A stretch of 64,000 nucleotides of DNA, taken from NCBI RefSeq assembly GCF_028583425.1, contig NC_072790.1:10460552-10524551 (forward strand), in the 5' to 3' direction. Shown one piece after another: positions 54,226 through 64,000 of this stretch. The translations under genes and the position numbers were made by a program. Below the pieces are notes generated by a model. It was not told the DNA's origin. It did not search any database and saw nothing but the letters and a program-made list of their open reading frames with translations. Each line of letters opens with the position of its first letter. Position 1 is the stretch's first letter. The DNA is from Eublepharis macularius (lineage: Eukaryota; Chordata; Lepidosauria; Squamata; Eublepharidae).

Positions 54226-54444
54226 TCGGCGGCAAAAGGAGAAACTGAGGGGAAAGGGGGCGACGTTGACCAATGTCGCTCGGGCGGGAAACGGCCGCGC
54301 ATGCGCATTGGGAAGGACGTGCGCCCCCTAGTGGACGTTTGCTAGAAAGAAAAATCTGGTCGGCAGGCCTGCGCAGGCGCAGTCCCATGTGTGTCTGCAC
54401 AGAAGACGTCAATGAACAGTAGTTATGGTAAGCGCAACTCTGTT
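54226..54444 (-). repeat. DIRS right inverted terminal repeat
   Basis: Reverse-complement partner of 48781-48971 extended outward by about 35 unique bases ending 'gcgcaactctgtt'. A T run follows, so the last one or two bases are ambiguous. Confidence 0.9.
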
Positions 54445-55179
54445 TTTTCTATGAAGAATAATAAACCCCACTTATGAAACAAACATATATTGCCTGTTCT
54501 TTTTTTTTACTGTAGCAGTTTACATAAAACAGTACAGTTGTGATAATGTATGAATAATTTCTTATTGACTTGAGAGTCTTTTAAAGAGTTTGGTATTTAG
54601 GAGACGGGTTTTAAAAATGCTGGATGATGAACTCTGTTTCCTCGCTCATTAATTCTTTTAAAGGGCTGAAATACTACGAGATTAATTATAAAGTCTGGAT
54701 TAAATAAAAAGAAGTTTTAAATATTTCTGTGGTCTTGCACAAGGTTTTATAGTACAAGCTTTAAATTTTATTATTGCATTTCATCTGGCTGAAAGTTGTA
54801 CATTTGGCAGATGTCTCTTTTTGTTTTGTGCTTTCCAATTTAGACAAGAATAGAAAGTGAATAATTTCCTAGTTTATGTATTAGAACTGTGCTACAGCGA
54901 CTGGCTATTTATCATGGATAAATCTGCTTGCTTATCTATGGTTTAAGATGACAACTACAGGCTCTTTAGAAGCATTTCCCAATTTTGCAAATATGCACAC
55001 AGCTGCCAAACCATTTCTTAAAACCATGAAAGTTAGTATGGCTCTACCAATAATTGTCTCCTTGGTGTCTCATACAGCAGCAATACCATTTTTCACTATG
55101 ACATCAGATATTTGGTTTAATTAAACTTGTACAGACCTACTGAAGTTAATATTCTGCTGATAAAAATTCAAGCCAGAGT

Positions 55180-55378
55180 TATATAGTGGCTACTGCTGGA
55201 CTACAGTCTGGGATACCCAGGTTTGAACCCCCATTCTGCCATGGAAGCTCGCTGGGTAACCGTGGGCCAGTTACATACTCTCAGTCTAACCTACTTGACA
55301 GGGTTATTGTGAGAATAAAACGAATGTACGCTGGTTTGGGTCCCCACAGCGGGAGGAAGGCAGCCTATACAAGGAATG
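55180..55378 (+). repeat. tRNA-type SINE
   Basis: 'agtggctactgctggactac', B box 'aggtttgaaccc', 'ccatggaagctcgctgggta', 'ctcagtctaacctacttgac', 'ggtttgggtccccacagcgg'. Same family as 26543-26766. Confidence 0.8.
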
Positions 55379-55789
55379 AGTCTAGAAGTTTATAACATTG
55401 ATGCCATTTGCTAATTGATTTTGAAAAGATATTTTGGTGGCCATCTTGCTAAATTGTCATTCATTTTGTACATGTGATTCATTGCTATTTCAGCGAAGGA
55501 CAGCCAAAGAAAATTCACCCAGACTTGCTTGCATTCACTCCGGTGCAGCTGCGAGGAGAGTCTGCTTCTATGACTGGAGAGGAGAAGCAGCTACAGGGTT
55601 AGGTTAGAATGGGAGGGTGGAAAAGGCCCAGCTGTGCAGGTTCTCCCCTGAAAAGGATATTTGCGGTGCCTCTTTGTCATGGGTTGGGCTGGAGTGGTGC
55701 GGGTTGTGCCGTCAGAGTGTGGAGTGAGTAAGGAAAGAGCACCAATGCTGGTGCTGAGGACAATGCTTCATTTTAATATTTAATATTCT

Positions 55790-55935
55790 ACACCCGCCAA
55801 TTTTAATGGTTTTTTATACGTTTTAATGTTTTTATAATGTTTTTACTGTTTTTAATTTGTTGTCAAACCGCCCTGAGCCCGTCTGACGGGGAGGGCGGTC
55901 TAAAAATGTAATTAAATAAATAAATAAATCAATAA
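55790..55935 (+). repeat. L2/CR1-like LINE 3' end
   Basis: T-rich approach, then 'aaaccgccctgagcccgtct', 'gacggggagggcggtctaaa' (able to form a stem) and an (AATA)n tail. This is the classic 3' end of the LINE family whose coding end is at 59.5-60.06 kb. Confidence 0.75.
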
Positions 55936-57690
55936 AGAATATAAGGAATGTAGTCAAAGGTCCAGTCCTAGGTCAGAGCACAGAGTCCAAAAGCTGTTGG
56001 TCGTCTGGTCTGGAGCTCCAAGAGTTGTCCACAGGCAGGCTCCAGGGTTAGGCACAGGCAGGGTGAGGGGCCGGTCCGGAGAGTTGCAGGAAACAAAGAA
56101 CAAGGCAGAATCCAGTGCAGCAGCCGCCAAGTCAGAGAGATTGTGACTTGTTGCTCCCACGCCTGACAGTCTTCCCTGGCTGGGTTTTATATCCCCCTGC
56201 TACAGGGTCATGCTGGATGCCAGCTGCTTGGCAGTTATCCTGTGGCTACTGTCAGGGCTTGCCGCGACTGCCGCTGGGCGTGGCACTGGGCGGTCTGCAC
56301 CTGACGTCACAGGGGGGCCAGGGATTCTGCAGGACCCTGCTCTGTGGAAGGAGGGGCGGTATACCTCACCCAGACTCCCTCTCAGTCCACTCGCTGGCCT
56401 GCTCAACCTGGCCTGCTTACCCCCTGCATCCTCCTTCATCTCCTCCTTCCAGCACTCTCCTCCAAGCCTCCACCCTTGCATCCTACTGCTCTCACTCCAC
56501 ATCATCACTCCTCACTCACACCCACCACCTCAGAGCTCTTCCTAGCCACCTTATATAGGGCTTCCTTTCCCCGCCCCGCCCTCCTTCTAGGCTCGTGCCA
56601 TCTCCTGACTTGGCCCAGCTGGGCCTTCCCTCAGGTGTTTCCCTCCTACCACTAATCCCTTCTTGGCTTCCTTGCCTTGCTGGCAGGGTGGGATTGAATG
56701 CGAGCCATCCCCAGCTGAGGTCTCCTTGGCCTTGCTCATGAGGAGCTGCCCCAGCCGGCTTCGGTGCTGCTGAGCCTGCCTGGCCTTGCTCACGAGGAGC
56801 TGCCCCAGCCGGCTTCTGTGCTGCTGAGCCTGCCTGGCCTTGCTCACGAGGAGCTGCCCCAGCCGGCTTATGTGCTGCTGAGCCTGGCTGGCCTTGCTCG
56901 CGAGGAGCTGCCCTGGCCAGCTTCTGTGCTGCCTGTTCACTGATGCCGGGCGGGGCTACCCATCTCCTCCCCCAGAATGCCTGTGGCAGCTTCACCTGGA
57001 GGGGCTTGGCTCCTAGCACCTCCTGAGCCAGGCTGCTGTCCTCTAGCCAGGGGGTGGCTCTGGGCTGTAGTGGCTGCTTCTCCTCCTTGGAAGGTAAGGG
57101 CTCTGTTTGGGTTGTTGCTGTGTCCCTATTCCCCCTGCCTTGGCCCTTTTCCTCTAGCCTGCTTAGCCCCCTCTCTTCCCCCTGGGGGGTGGGACTAGCT
57201 GGCTTCTCCCTGCTCCCTCCAGCCTTCTGAGGCTTTGGCCTTTCGCCCCTTCCCCCTGGAGTAGGCAGGTTCTGGCTCTGTTTGCCAGACAGAGCGGTTG
57301 TACTGCTGTCTCCTGGCTGCCCCCTGCCGCTGCCTGTCAGCAAGTCCGGGGGCTGGGCTGCTGACCCCGGACAGCTACTCATTATCGCTATCCGCAAGCA
57401 GCTGGCCTCAGGCCAGGAGGCATGCGCTCTGTTGCCTCTCCTGTAGCTCAGTCCTTTGTCTCTGTCTCCAGTGCTCCAAGGGTGTGTGTGATGCCGGAGG
57501 GCTGGAGACGACCGACTGGGTTTCACCTGTTGCATCTGGTGCTGGAGGGCAGTGGTGGCTCGGCTCGGCATCAGGGTCAGAGCTGGCTACACAGGGCTCC
57601 TCTTCATCTCCCAAGGAGCCCCCACTACCGCTGAGCCCTCGTTGGCCCCCAGCACTCCGTCACTGACCAAGTGCATCTGTAAGTGTGTTC
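55936..57690 (-). repeat. Unclassified GC-rich repeat, possibly LTR-retroelement derived
   Basis: On the minus strand there is a 351-codon open frame (57571-56516) that is rich in G, A, P, Q and R, followed by a TATA-like 'gggatataaaaccc' (complement of about 56183-56196) and a T/C-rich stretch. That order recalls the 3' end of an LTR element, but no RT, integrase, primer-binding site or paired LTR was seen. It contains the 54-bp tandem array below. Origin is undecided. Confidence 0.35.
56732..56938 (-). repeat. 54-bp tandem repeat (about 4 copies) coding an 18-residue unit
   Basis: Units begin at 56732, 56786, 56840 and 56894 (ttgctcatga type). Because 54 is a multiple of three, the minus frame stays open and repeats an 18-residue unit (G-A-A-P-R-E-Q-G-Q-A-G-S-A-A-x-K-P-A). 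The unit sequences are 85-95 % alike by eye. Confidence 0.75.
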
Positions 57691-58559
57691 TTCGTGTGGT
57701 ACTTAGAGGAGGAGCATTGAACTGGAACTTTTTCTTGACTGATTTGACATTTGGCTCTTATGAAGTAGGTAATAAATTTTAAAATGTGGGTGCTGATTTG
57801 CCTATATTTTTAGCAAACTGTTCGCAAGAATTAGGCCTAAGATCTCTAGTGACTTTTCATCTTAATTGATTCACTGTGAGTTAAAATGACTGGGGTAGGA
57901 ATTGATGTGGGACATGTGGTTCTGAAAAATGCTTAGTCATTTTCATCACTTAAAAGCTGTCCAGATTTTAAAATAACCCGGTCCTGGTACCTGCTGAATT
58001 CTAGCATCTGACTTGTGCCTCCTGCTGTAATAAAGTTGCTGAGTATAACTGGGATGTTGCCGTTGCATGCTGTTGTGCGTCAACTTTTGGGAGGTCTCAT
58101 ACCTGGGTATTGTATCATGGTCCTTACTCTGCAGCTGACATCCACTTGAATGTTCCCCCTATACCATGGTTGTCTGTTGGTGGAAAGGGGCATAGCGAGC
58201 AGATTGCTTGGGTGAGTTTGACCACATGCTGTGGCACAAGGCAAAAACATGCCGATACGCCTGAGGCCTGTCTTCCCTTCCCTTGTGTCAGCCCCTGAGA
58301 TTTCATGGGGTGGCTCATGGTGCTTTGACTCCTGGCTAGGTGCCGCCCTGGAAGCATTTTCAGTTGAAATTTCTGGGACTTGTTTCTGTGTAAAACAATT
58401 CAGAATTCGTGGCACACATTACGTAGGTGAAGTTCCTTACACGGAATTGCTTTGTATCTGTGAAGTGGCCATGAGCCTTTCTTGTAGATTGTTCTCCAGT
58501 ATCGCTGATTCACCGTAAAGTGCTCTGGAAATTCCACAAAATGCAATGATTGTTATCTC

Positions 58560-58626
58560 ACTCTTTCTCTTTTTCTATCGCTCTCTCTCACACTCAGTCT
58601 TTCTCTCTCTCTCTCTCCCTCTCTGA
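58560..58626 (+). repeat. (TC)n-rich microsatellite
   Basis: Interrupted CT/TC dinucleotide run. Confidence 0.9.
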
Positions 58627-58759
58627 GCTTACTTGTGTACTTACAAAAAAATCAGAAAGGTACGTGGTGAAATCGCCCATCTATTCTAAAATATATCTTT
58701 ACTGTTTTCAGTCACTTTTCTAAATGCAAGAATTTGTTACTGAGAAGAGTAAACTTGTT

Positions 58760-58826
58760 CAAATGTATTATTTATTTATTTACTTTCAATTTCTATTCCA
58801 CCCTCCCCAAACTGGCAGGTTCAGGG
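58760..58826 (-). repeat. LINE 3'-end fragment, antisense
   Basis: (TTTA)n then 'ttctattccaccctccccaa' and 'ggcaggttcagggcag', the reverse complement of the block at 24480-24555. Confidence 0.6.
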
Positions 58827-58831
58827 CAGAT

Positions 58832-58856
58832 TGTGTGTGTTGTGTGTGTGTGTTAT
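58832..58856 (+). repeat. (GT)n tail next to BovB
   Basis: Short GT run. On the BovB strand it is a CA-type simple tail directly after the stop codon. Confidence 0.8.
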
Positions 58857-59305
58857 GTGCCGTCAAGTTGTTTCTGACCTATGGCGACCCTATGAATGAA
58901 AGACCTCCAAAACGTTCTCTCTCTAACAGACCTACTCAGATCCTGCAAACTGGAGGACGTGGCTTCTTTGATTGAGTCCAGCCACCTCATTTTAGGTCTT
59001 CCTCTTTTCCTACTGCCTGCCATTTTTCCTAGCATTATTGACTTTTCCAGAGAATCTTGTCTTCTCATGATGTGACCAAAGTACGATAGCTTCAGTCTTG
59101 TCATTTCAGCTTCTAGGGAGGATTCCGACTTGATTTGATCTAATACCCACTTATTTGTGTTTTTGGCTGTCCGTGGTATCTGCAAAACTCTCCTCCAGCA
59201 CCACATTTCAAATGAATAATTTTTTTCCTGTCAGCTTTCTTTACCGTCCAACTTTCACATTCATACATGGCAATGGGGAATACCATAGTTTGGGTGAGGG
59301 CAGAT
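58857..59305 (-). mobile_element. BovB (RTE-clade) LINE, 5'-truncated
   Basis: The minus frame 59206-58853 is open for 117 codons and gives the C-terminal region typical of BovB: M-W-C-W-R-R, K-L-S-Y-F-G-H-I-M-R-R, G-K-x-x-G-S-R-K-R-G-R-P and M-R-W-L-D-S-I-K-E-A. Upstream (to about 59305) further BovB-like wording continues out of frame. RTE/BovB LINEs are widespread in squamates and known for transfer between species. The copy is a 5'-truncated insertion. Confidence 0.88.
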
Positions 59306-60060
59306 TACACTCTGCAAAACAACACACTAAAAACATACATTTTACAATTTTAAAACAGCCATATAAAACAGTGCAATATAAATATTTAAAAGGTACAAGA
59401 AAGCAGCACAGGAGTAGTAAGTTAATCAATCACCACCTACTCCACCATATTAAAATTCCTTACATGGTTGGTTAAAAAGTTTGATGGTGGATGCCTCTAG
59501 CAGGGAGGGCGTTCACCTTTATTTGGCTGGTGGGGGCCCAGCTCAGCCTCAACCATACGCATGGCAGAACAGCTCTATCTTACAGGCCCGGCAGAAGGAT
59601 AACAAATCCTGCCGGGCCCTGGTCTCATTGGACAGAGCGTTCCACCAGGTTGGAGCCAGGACCAAAAAGGCCCTGGCTCTGGTTGAGGCTAAGTGGGCCT
59701 CTCCTGGGCCGGGGACCACTAACAGTTTTTTGTCACCTGTTCTGAGCATCCACTGGGGCACATATAGGGAGAGGCAGTCCCGCAGATACGCTGGTCCCAG
59801 TCCACATAGGGCTTCATAGGTAAGTACCCAAACCTTGAATCTGATTCAGTACTCCACTGGCAGCCAATGCAGCTGGCACAATACTGGTGTTATATGTGCA
59901 CTGCTAGGCACTCCGGGGATGACACGTACCACTGCATTTTGAACCAGCTGTAACCACCGGATCAGACTCAAGGGAAACCCTGCGTAGAGTGCGTTACAGT
60001 AATCTAGCCTAGAGGTGACCGTTGCCTGGATTACTGTTAAGTTGTGGGTCGAGAGATAAG
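59306..60060 (-). pseudogene. L2/CR1-like LINE ORF2 3' part and 3' UTR
   Basis: Minus-strand frames give T-S-R-L-D-Y-C-N-A-L-Y-A-G, Q-L-V-Q-N-A-V-V-R-V and H-I-T-P-V-L-C-Q-L-H-W-L-P-V (60040-59846). A second frame follows with A-F-L-V-L-A-P-T-W-W-N-A-L-S-N-E and L-L-S-F-C-R-A-C-K (59670-59570). An A/T-rich 3' region extends to about 59306. At least one frameshift lies between the two parts. Same family as 2062-2712. Confidence 0.8.
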
Positions 60061-60068
60061 GGGCATTT

Positions 60069-60102
60069 ATCCCGAATTGGATACCCGAAGCGCACACTCC
60101 TA
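60069..60102. repeat. Right-end fragment of the 47.4-kb hAT-like element
   Basis: 'ccgaattgg', then 'acccgaagcgcacactccta', close to the right end of 47370-47861. Confidence 0.5.
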
Positions 60103-61319
60103 ATGTTTGCCATTAGCTGACTTGAAATGAGGACTGGATAAATTCCTGGCAGAGATGTCTATTGATGTCTGATGACAGTGGTAACTAAATGGAATCACCA
60201 GGTTTATAGAGCCAGGAACTGGCAAATCATGGATAAGGAGCAGATGACAGGGGTAGGTTATTACTTTGATGCCTTCTGCTTCCCAAAAACGTCTTGCTGG
60301 GTTACTGCTGGAAATTCAGTACTGGGTCAGCTGGTCCTCTGGTCTAGTACTGTAAGCCTCCTCTTCTGTTGTTATGTTCTCTTATGGCAGCAAGCTATTC
60401 TTAAAAAAAATCTCTTCCAGAGCTGTCTGTCTTTATCCTGTCCTCCTTTGAGGCACTTGGGGTAACATACATCATTCATTGAGGGTGGTGGCAGAGACTA
60501 GAAGCAAAATTCCCCTCATTATACATTTTTTAAAAAAAATTATAAAGCTGATGCCAAGCATTGGTTCGTTGTCCCCGAGAAGCAACTGGAACCGACAACC
60601 TCCTTGCAAAACGAACAGGCAAAGTGCTCGTTTGGATTGCTGTTGTTTCTTCCTGGGAGTTATGAGCGAAAGGAGCAGGGTGAGAGGGAAGAGTGCACAA
60701 AGACCGATCCGTTCAGCCCAGTCCCTGGGAGCCTTGAGAGTGGGAGGCTGAGGTTAACACAAGATTTCCATTTCCACACATTTTTCTGACCAACGGAGGT
60801 GCGAAGATTTGCCTCTGTGCAAGTGGCCTTGCCAGAAGTGTGCAAAAGCAATTCAGCTGGAATCTATACATGTTCCAGATGGGTTGCGGCTCAGAGGCTG
60901 TAGCTTGGCTGCTGGATTTTAAAAAATAAAAATAAAAAGGCCCTGCCCTCGGTCTGGCCTGCAGCTGGAGAGGAGGACCAAGAGCCGGGCTGCCTTTGGA
61001 GGGCACACCTGCGGGACTGGATTTATTCATGTGCACCTCTTGCCACATTTCTCTTCTCATTATTCCCTCCTCACAATTGACTGTAGATAGGAAGGCAGCC
61101 AGGCCTTTTTTGCTAAGGTTTTTTTTTTTTTTTTGCTATCTAAATAATGCTATAGTAATCACAAAATAATATAGTAATAATAAAATCCATTAGTAACTCT
61201 TCAGACAATTGCATACAAGAGGAAGTGTATTTAAGCCTTTTCACCAGTATGCTGGTTTCTTACTGACTTCATAATTTACAAGAGGGGGAACCCACAAGGG
61301 CTTATGGTGGACATCTCAT

Positions 61320-61700
61320 TTCCCCTCCCCCACCGTTGCCTGTTTCCTTCCTTCAGAGTTCCTGTAGCCTCTCTCCTTTTTCTGCTTTCTTCCCACCCAA
61401 CAGCCAGCCTACTTTTGTCTGCTCCCCCCAGGCAGGTCTTCAGCTTCCCCTCCCTCCTTCCACCTGGCATCGTCTACCCAGGAAAATGATGGCCCAGTTG
61501 CGTGGTGCCGCTGCTAGGCTGGGCCGAGCAGCAGAGTGCGGACTTGCAAGGGGAGGGCACTTCACTGTCCTCTGTATCCCCCTCCTCCCGCTATTTCCTC
61601 CTTCCTTCCTTCCTTGCAACTCCCATATCCTCACCTTTCCCTGCTTCCTTCTCTCTTTTCCACCCACCCACCCACCTTTTATCTGACCCCCATCTTCAAG
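61320..61700 (+). repeat. Pyrimidine-rich low-complexity stretch
   Basis: C/T-rich sequence with (TTCC)n at about 61598-61616 and (CACC)n at about 61660-61677. The open frames across it on both strands are compositional. Confidence 0.7.
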
Positions 61701-61712
61701 CTACAGTTATGA

Positions 61713-61945
61713 TTCGTTTACTTCATTTATGCCCCTTCTTCCACAGTGGGAACCCAAAGTGGCCTACATCATTCCCCCCTCCTCCAGTTTTATCCTCACA
61801 ACCGCCCTGGGAGTAGGGTAGACTGAGAATGTGTGACTTGCCCAAGGGCACCCAGCAAGCTTCTGTGGCAGAATGGGGATTCTAACCTGGGTCTCCTGCA
61901 TATCTACTGTGAAACGCTAACCCTGCACTGCCCTTTGTGGAGAGG
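61713..61945 (-). repeat. tRNA-type SINE, full length, antisense
   Basis: Reverse orientation: 'tttacttcatttatgcccct', 'gggaacccaaagtggcctac', 'ttttatcctcacaaccgccc', 'gcccaagggcacccagcaag', 'ggggattctaacctgggtct' (B-box complement), 'gaaacgctaaccctgcactg' (A-box complement). It serves as the reference for the related copies at 4575, 26543 and 55180. Confidence 0.85.
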
Positions 61946-62669
61946 CTGCTGTTTACAATGGCAAGAACTGGGCCTGGGTGAGTCATGCAAATTGTGTGGT
62001 ATCAAATTGCCTAGTGGTTACTGGCAGTCCTGGCCCTCATGAGTCTTCACTTAAAAGCAAAAAGAGCCTCAGAAAGGGCCCTGCTCCCTCCCTTGCCTTT
62101 TACTGAGAGAAACCAAGTCTTGAAGGCTGAAGAAGGTGTTGTGGTTGCCTAGCAACAGCCACAGAGGACATTTGTTTCTTAAAGTGTATTAAAGGCCTAC
62201 TTCTATTATTTTGGGAGGGTTTAACCCCCAGTTTATATTTTTTTTAAGATTTCAAAATTTTCTGCAAACCTGGATTTAAGTATCCACTGGTTTGGTCATG
62301 TTGAAAATTAGATATATTGATAACCTATCTCTCCATAAACATCCCTGAAGGCTCCACTGTGCCATAAAAAGAGGGTGTTGTCTTACATTCATATGCACGT
62401 TACGGTTATGTCCAGTAATATTTTTACGTGCATAACATTTTTAATGGGGTAGTTTTACATTCAGGGTCATCTTTTTTTCAAATAAATATGGGTGAGATAT
62501 ATTGGGCGGGTAGTTGGTGTGCTAGAATAACTCCTTAGGAAGGGAATGGAAGGTCAGGTTTTACATGGCATGGAAGTGATGCCTTACAGAAGGAGGAATG
62601 ATGTGAGTGAAGAGTCACCACTGTCACCTAAGCACAAACCATGCGCCGGTTTACGCCAGTGCGCTCCCG

Positions 62670-62905
62670 CAGTCATGCAAGGCCTCAGAATGCCTCCGCG
62701 GTGGAGGAAGGGGCTCCTCCCTCCCCTCTCAAGCCATTTCCCCGTGTCACGATAGCATGGGGGAATTTTTTCCCTCTTTTTTTGCTGCTCCATGTGCACA
62801 GAATACTCCCAAGTGGAGCAGAAAAAAACCGAGGAAAATCCTCCCGTGCTATTTTGATATGGGAAACAGGTTGAGGGGGGAGGGGGCATTCTGAGGCTGC
62901 TTGAG
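62670..62905. repeat. Diverged fold-back element
   Basis: 'caaggcctcagaatgcctcc' at about 62679 faces 'gggggcattctgaggctgct' at about 62883. Inner segments 'catgggggaattttttccct' and 'gaggaaaatcctcccgtgct', and 'tgctgctccatgtg' and 'aagtggagcagaa', also pair. Total palindrome about 230 bp. Confidence 0.6.
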
Positions 62906-62963
62906 CTCTTTGTTTTTTTAACAGCCATTCCCTAGTGCTGCTGTGTGGCTGCAGGGAACCCAC

Positions 62964-62989
62964 GTTGGGTCTGGTCCCCCAGACCCAAC
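62964..62989. repeat. Perfect 11-bp hairpin
   Basis: gttgggtctgg and ccagacccaac separated by four bases, just outside the fold-back element. Confidence 0.8.
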
Positions 62990-64000
62990 CCTTTAAAAAC
63001 CTGCATGTCTAGCTTGGCCCTTAGTGCAAGAGCTCATGTGTCCCACATTCTCATAAAGGACTTGAAACAACCAACATTCAAGGTCAAGACACTTTATGGA
63101 TTATTAATATGTCAATTATGAATAATGTTAAATTGTATAATTTCAGTTATGTACCTGAGCTGTCTTATATTGGCCCTTTAATTTTGACATATTTTATCTC
63201 TTAGAAAAAGTTAACTGACCCATACGCTACAGAATGTTCTTCTGAATTACAGATTTTTATTCTGAAAATAAGGATATGTAGAACTAGATGTTGTTTGTAT
63301 AAAGAGGATGGGTTTTCACAGTCTGTATGGTGGCAGAACAAATTTTTGAAATACGGATGAATGGGAGAAGAGGACAGAGCTGTCTGCTCCTCGTTCTGCA
63401 TTCTCCATTTTTGTTCATGGATTCTTGAGGCGTGGTCTTGTGGCCTGCTATGCAGCAATAGCTTGTGAGCTGGAATGTGCAGCCTGACTTTCTCCCTCGC
63501 AGGCTTTTGCATATGGCTTGCAGAAACGGGGGTAGATTTTTCATTTCTCCACTATTCAACAACACAAGTTGCTTTCATGTTTGAAAATTGAAAACTCATG
63601 TCCCTCCCTCCCAAGTGAGGCGTATGGATGTGGATGCCCTCTGATACACCTGCTTCTAATTTCCTGACTTGAAAGGAAAAGCCCATCAAAAGAAGCAGAA
63701 AACAATTTCTTTGACACGCTGCTATGAAGCCCCTCGCTTGAGAGCAGTCCTTTGCTGTGCCGTGATTGATAGAGGACTCGGAGATGCAGGGCTTGAATAA
63801 GAAGTGATGGTTTTAGTTTATCCTGTGCTGAGGTTTTTTGCGGCTCTTGTTGTGGTTACTTTTAATCTTCAGAAATCTGCTTGTAAAGTTATTTTGCATA
63901 GGGGAGATCATGGCACCGTTCCTGGGTTTGTGACCTGCTCAAAGGAGGAAGTGGTACTTACACTAATAAAGTTGGTACGTGCTGATGAAGCAAAGCTGGA

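Larger units (their letters stand above)
48781..54444 (+). mobile_element. DIRS-type tyrosine-recombinase retrotransposon with internal complementary region
   Basis: About 5.66 kb, sense with TASP1. In order: left inverted terminal repeat, gag-like frame, RT/RNase H frame, tyrosine recombinase frame, internal complementary region (ICR) and right inverted terminal repeat. The ICR joins the complement of the extreme left end (48781-48812) to the complement of the extreme right end (54389-54443). In DIRS models this serves to form the closed-circle intermediate. No target duplication is expected and none is seen. The termini are well conserved, but two coding breaks make this copy non-autonomous. 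Confidence 0.93.
43492..64000 (+). other. TASP1 intron 10 (continues past the window)
   Basis: Phase-1 intron of more than 20.5 kb. I read through it for the expected next exon (a block beginning C-G-E-H-L-V-R-T) and did not find it. It carries most of the mobile DNA listed below. Unassigned stretches include 43800-44100, 45780-46160, 47030-47360, 47880-48200, 54450-55170, 57690-58750, 60110-61300, 61950-62530 and 63000-64000. Confidence 0.7.

Noticed and set aside
43492-64000. Next TASP1 exon
   Set aside because: The expected C-terminal blocks of the enzyme were looked for by reading the strand and not found. They most likely lie beyond the window, although a short diverged exon could have been missed.

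Overview
The window is vertebrate nuclear DNA, most likely from a squamate reptile. A gecko is possible, but that rests only on the repeat mix. The evidence is a spliced, GT-AG-bounded host gene whose exons lie kilobases apart in repeat-rich introns. The repeats are typical of squamates: tRNA-type SINEs, 5S rRNA-derived SINEs, BovB, L1 and L2/CR1-like LINEs, hAT-type miniature elements, a Penelope-like element and DIRS retrotransposons. No bacterial gene organisation is present.

The only host gene I can support is TASP1 (taspase 1, the threonine endopeptidase that cleaves MLL/KMT2A and TFIIA), on the + strand. A CpG island at about 4.6-5.9 kb, carrying CRE, ETS and GC-box motifs, is its probable promoter. 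Nine coding exons follow: 7309-7453, 11466-11533, 13730-13798, 21658-21778, 22812-22896, 25341-25420, 36819-36925, 39943-40062 and 43413-43491. Phases join without error and give 291 complete codons plus one base. The bipartite nuclear signal begins at residue 197 and the nucleophile threonine falls at residue 234, the same number as in human. The last roughly 128 codons were not found and should lie beyond base 64000, so the window ends inside a TASP1 intron.

The introns are crowded with mobile DNA. Intron 7 holds a 5.0-kb L1 (antisense, 13-bp target duplication, 1253-codon ORF2 open, ORF1 5'-truncated) and a ten-copy 52-bp tandem array inside a fold-back repeat. Intron 9 holds a nearly complete Penelope-like element (RT plus GIY-YIG, 12-bp target duplication) whose 3' end is repeated in inverted orientation at its 5' end. 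Both ends carry a hammerhead-ribozyme-like core. A 294-bp palindromic relative with its own 11-12-bp duplication sits upstream of the gene at 1.5 kb. Intron 10 holds a 5.7-kb DIRS element with inverted termini, an internal complementary region and an open tyrosine-recombinase gene. It also holds an older decayed DIRS, a probable retroviral LTR, a hAT-like element, BovB and an L2/CR1-like LINE.

The upstream 4.5 kb contains older LINE pieces and an in-frame chimera of a Penelope GIY-YIG segment with an L1 ORF2 tail. Points most worth following up are the hammerhead-like cores at both Penelope ends, their sense and inverted placement in a TASP1 intron, the Penelope-L1 chimera, the DIRS circle-junction architecture, and two ATGA start/stop overlaps (TASP1 leader and L1 ORF1/ORF2).
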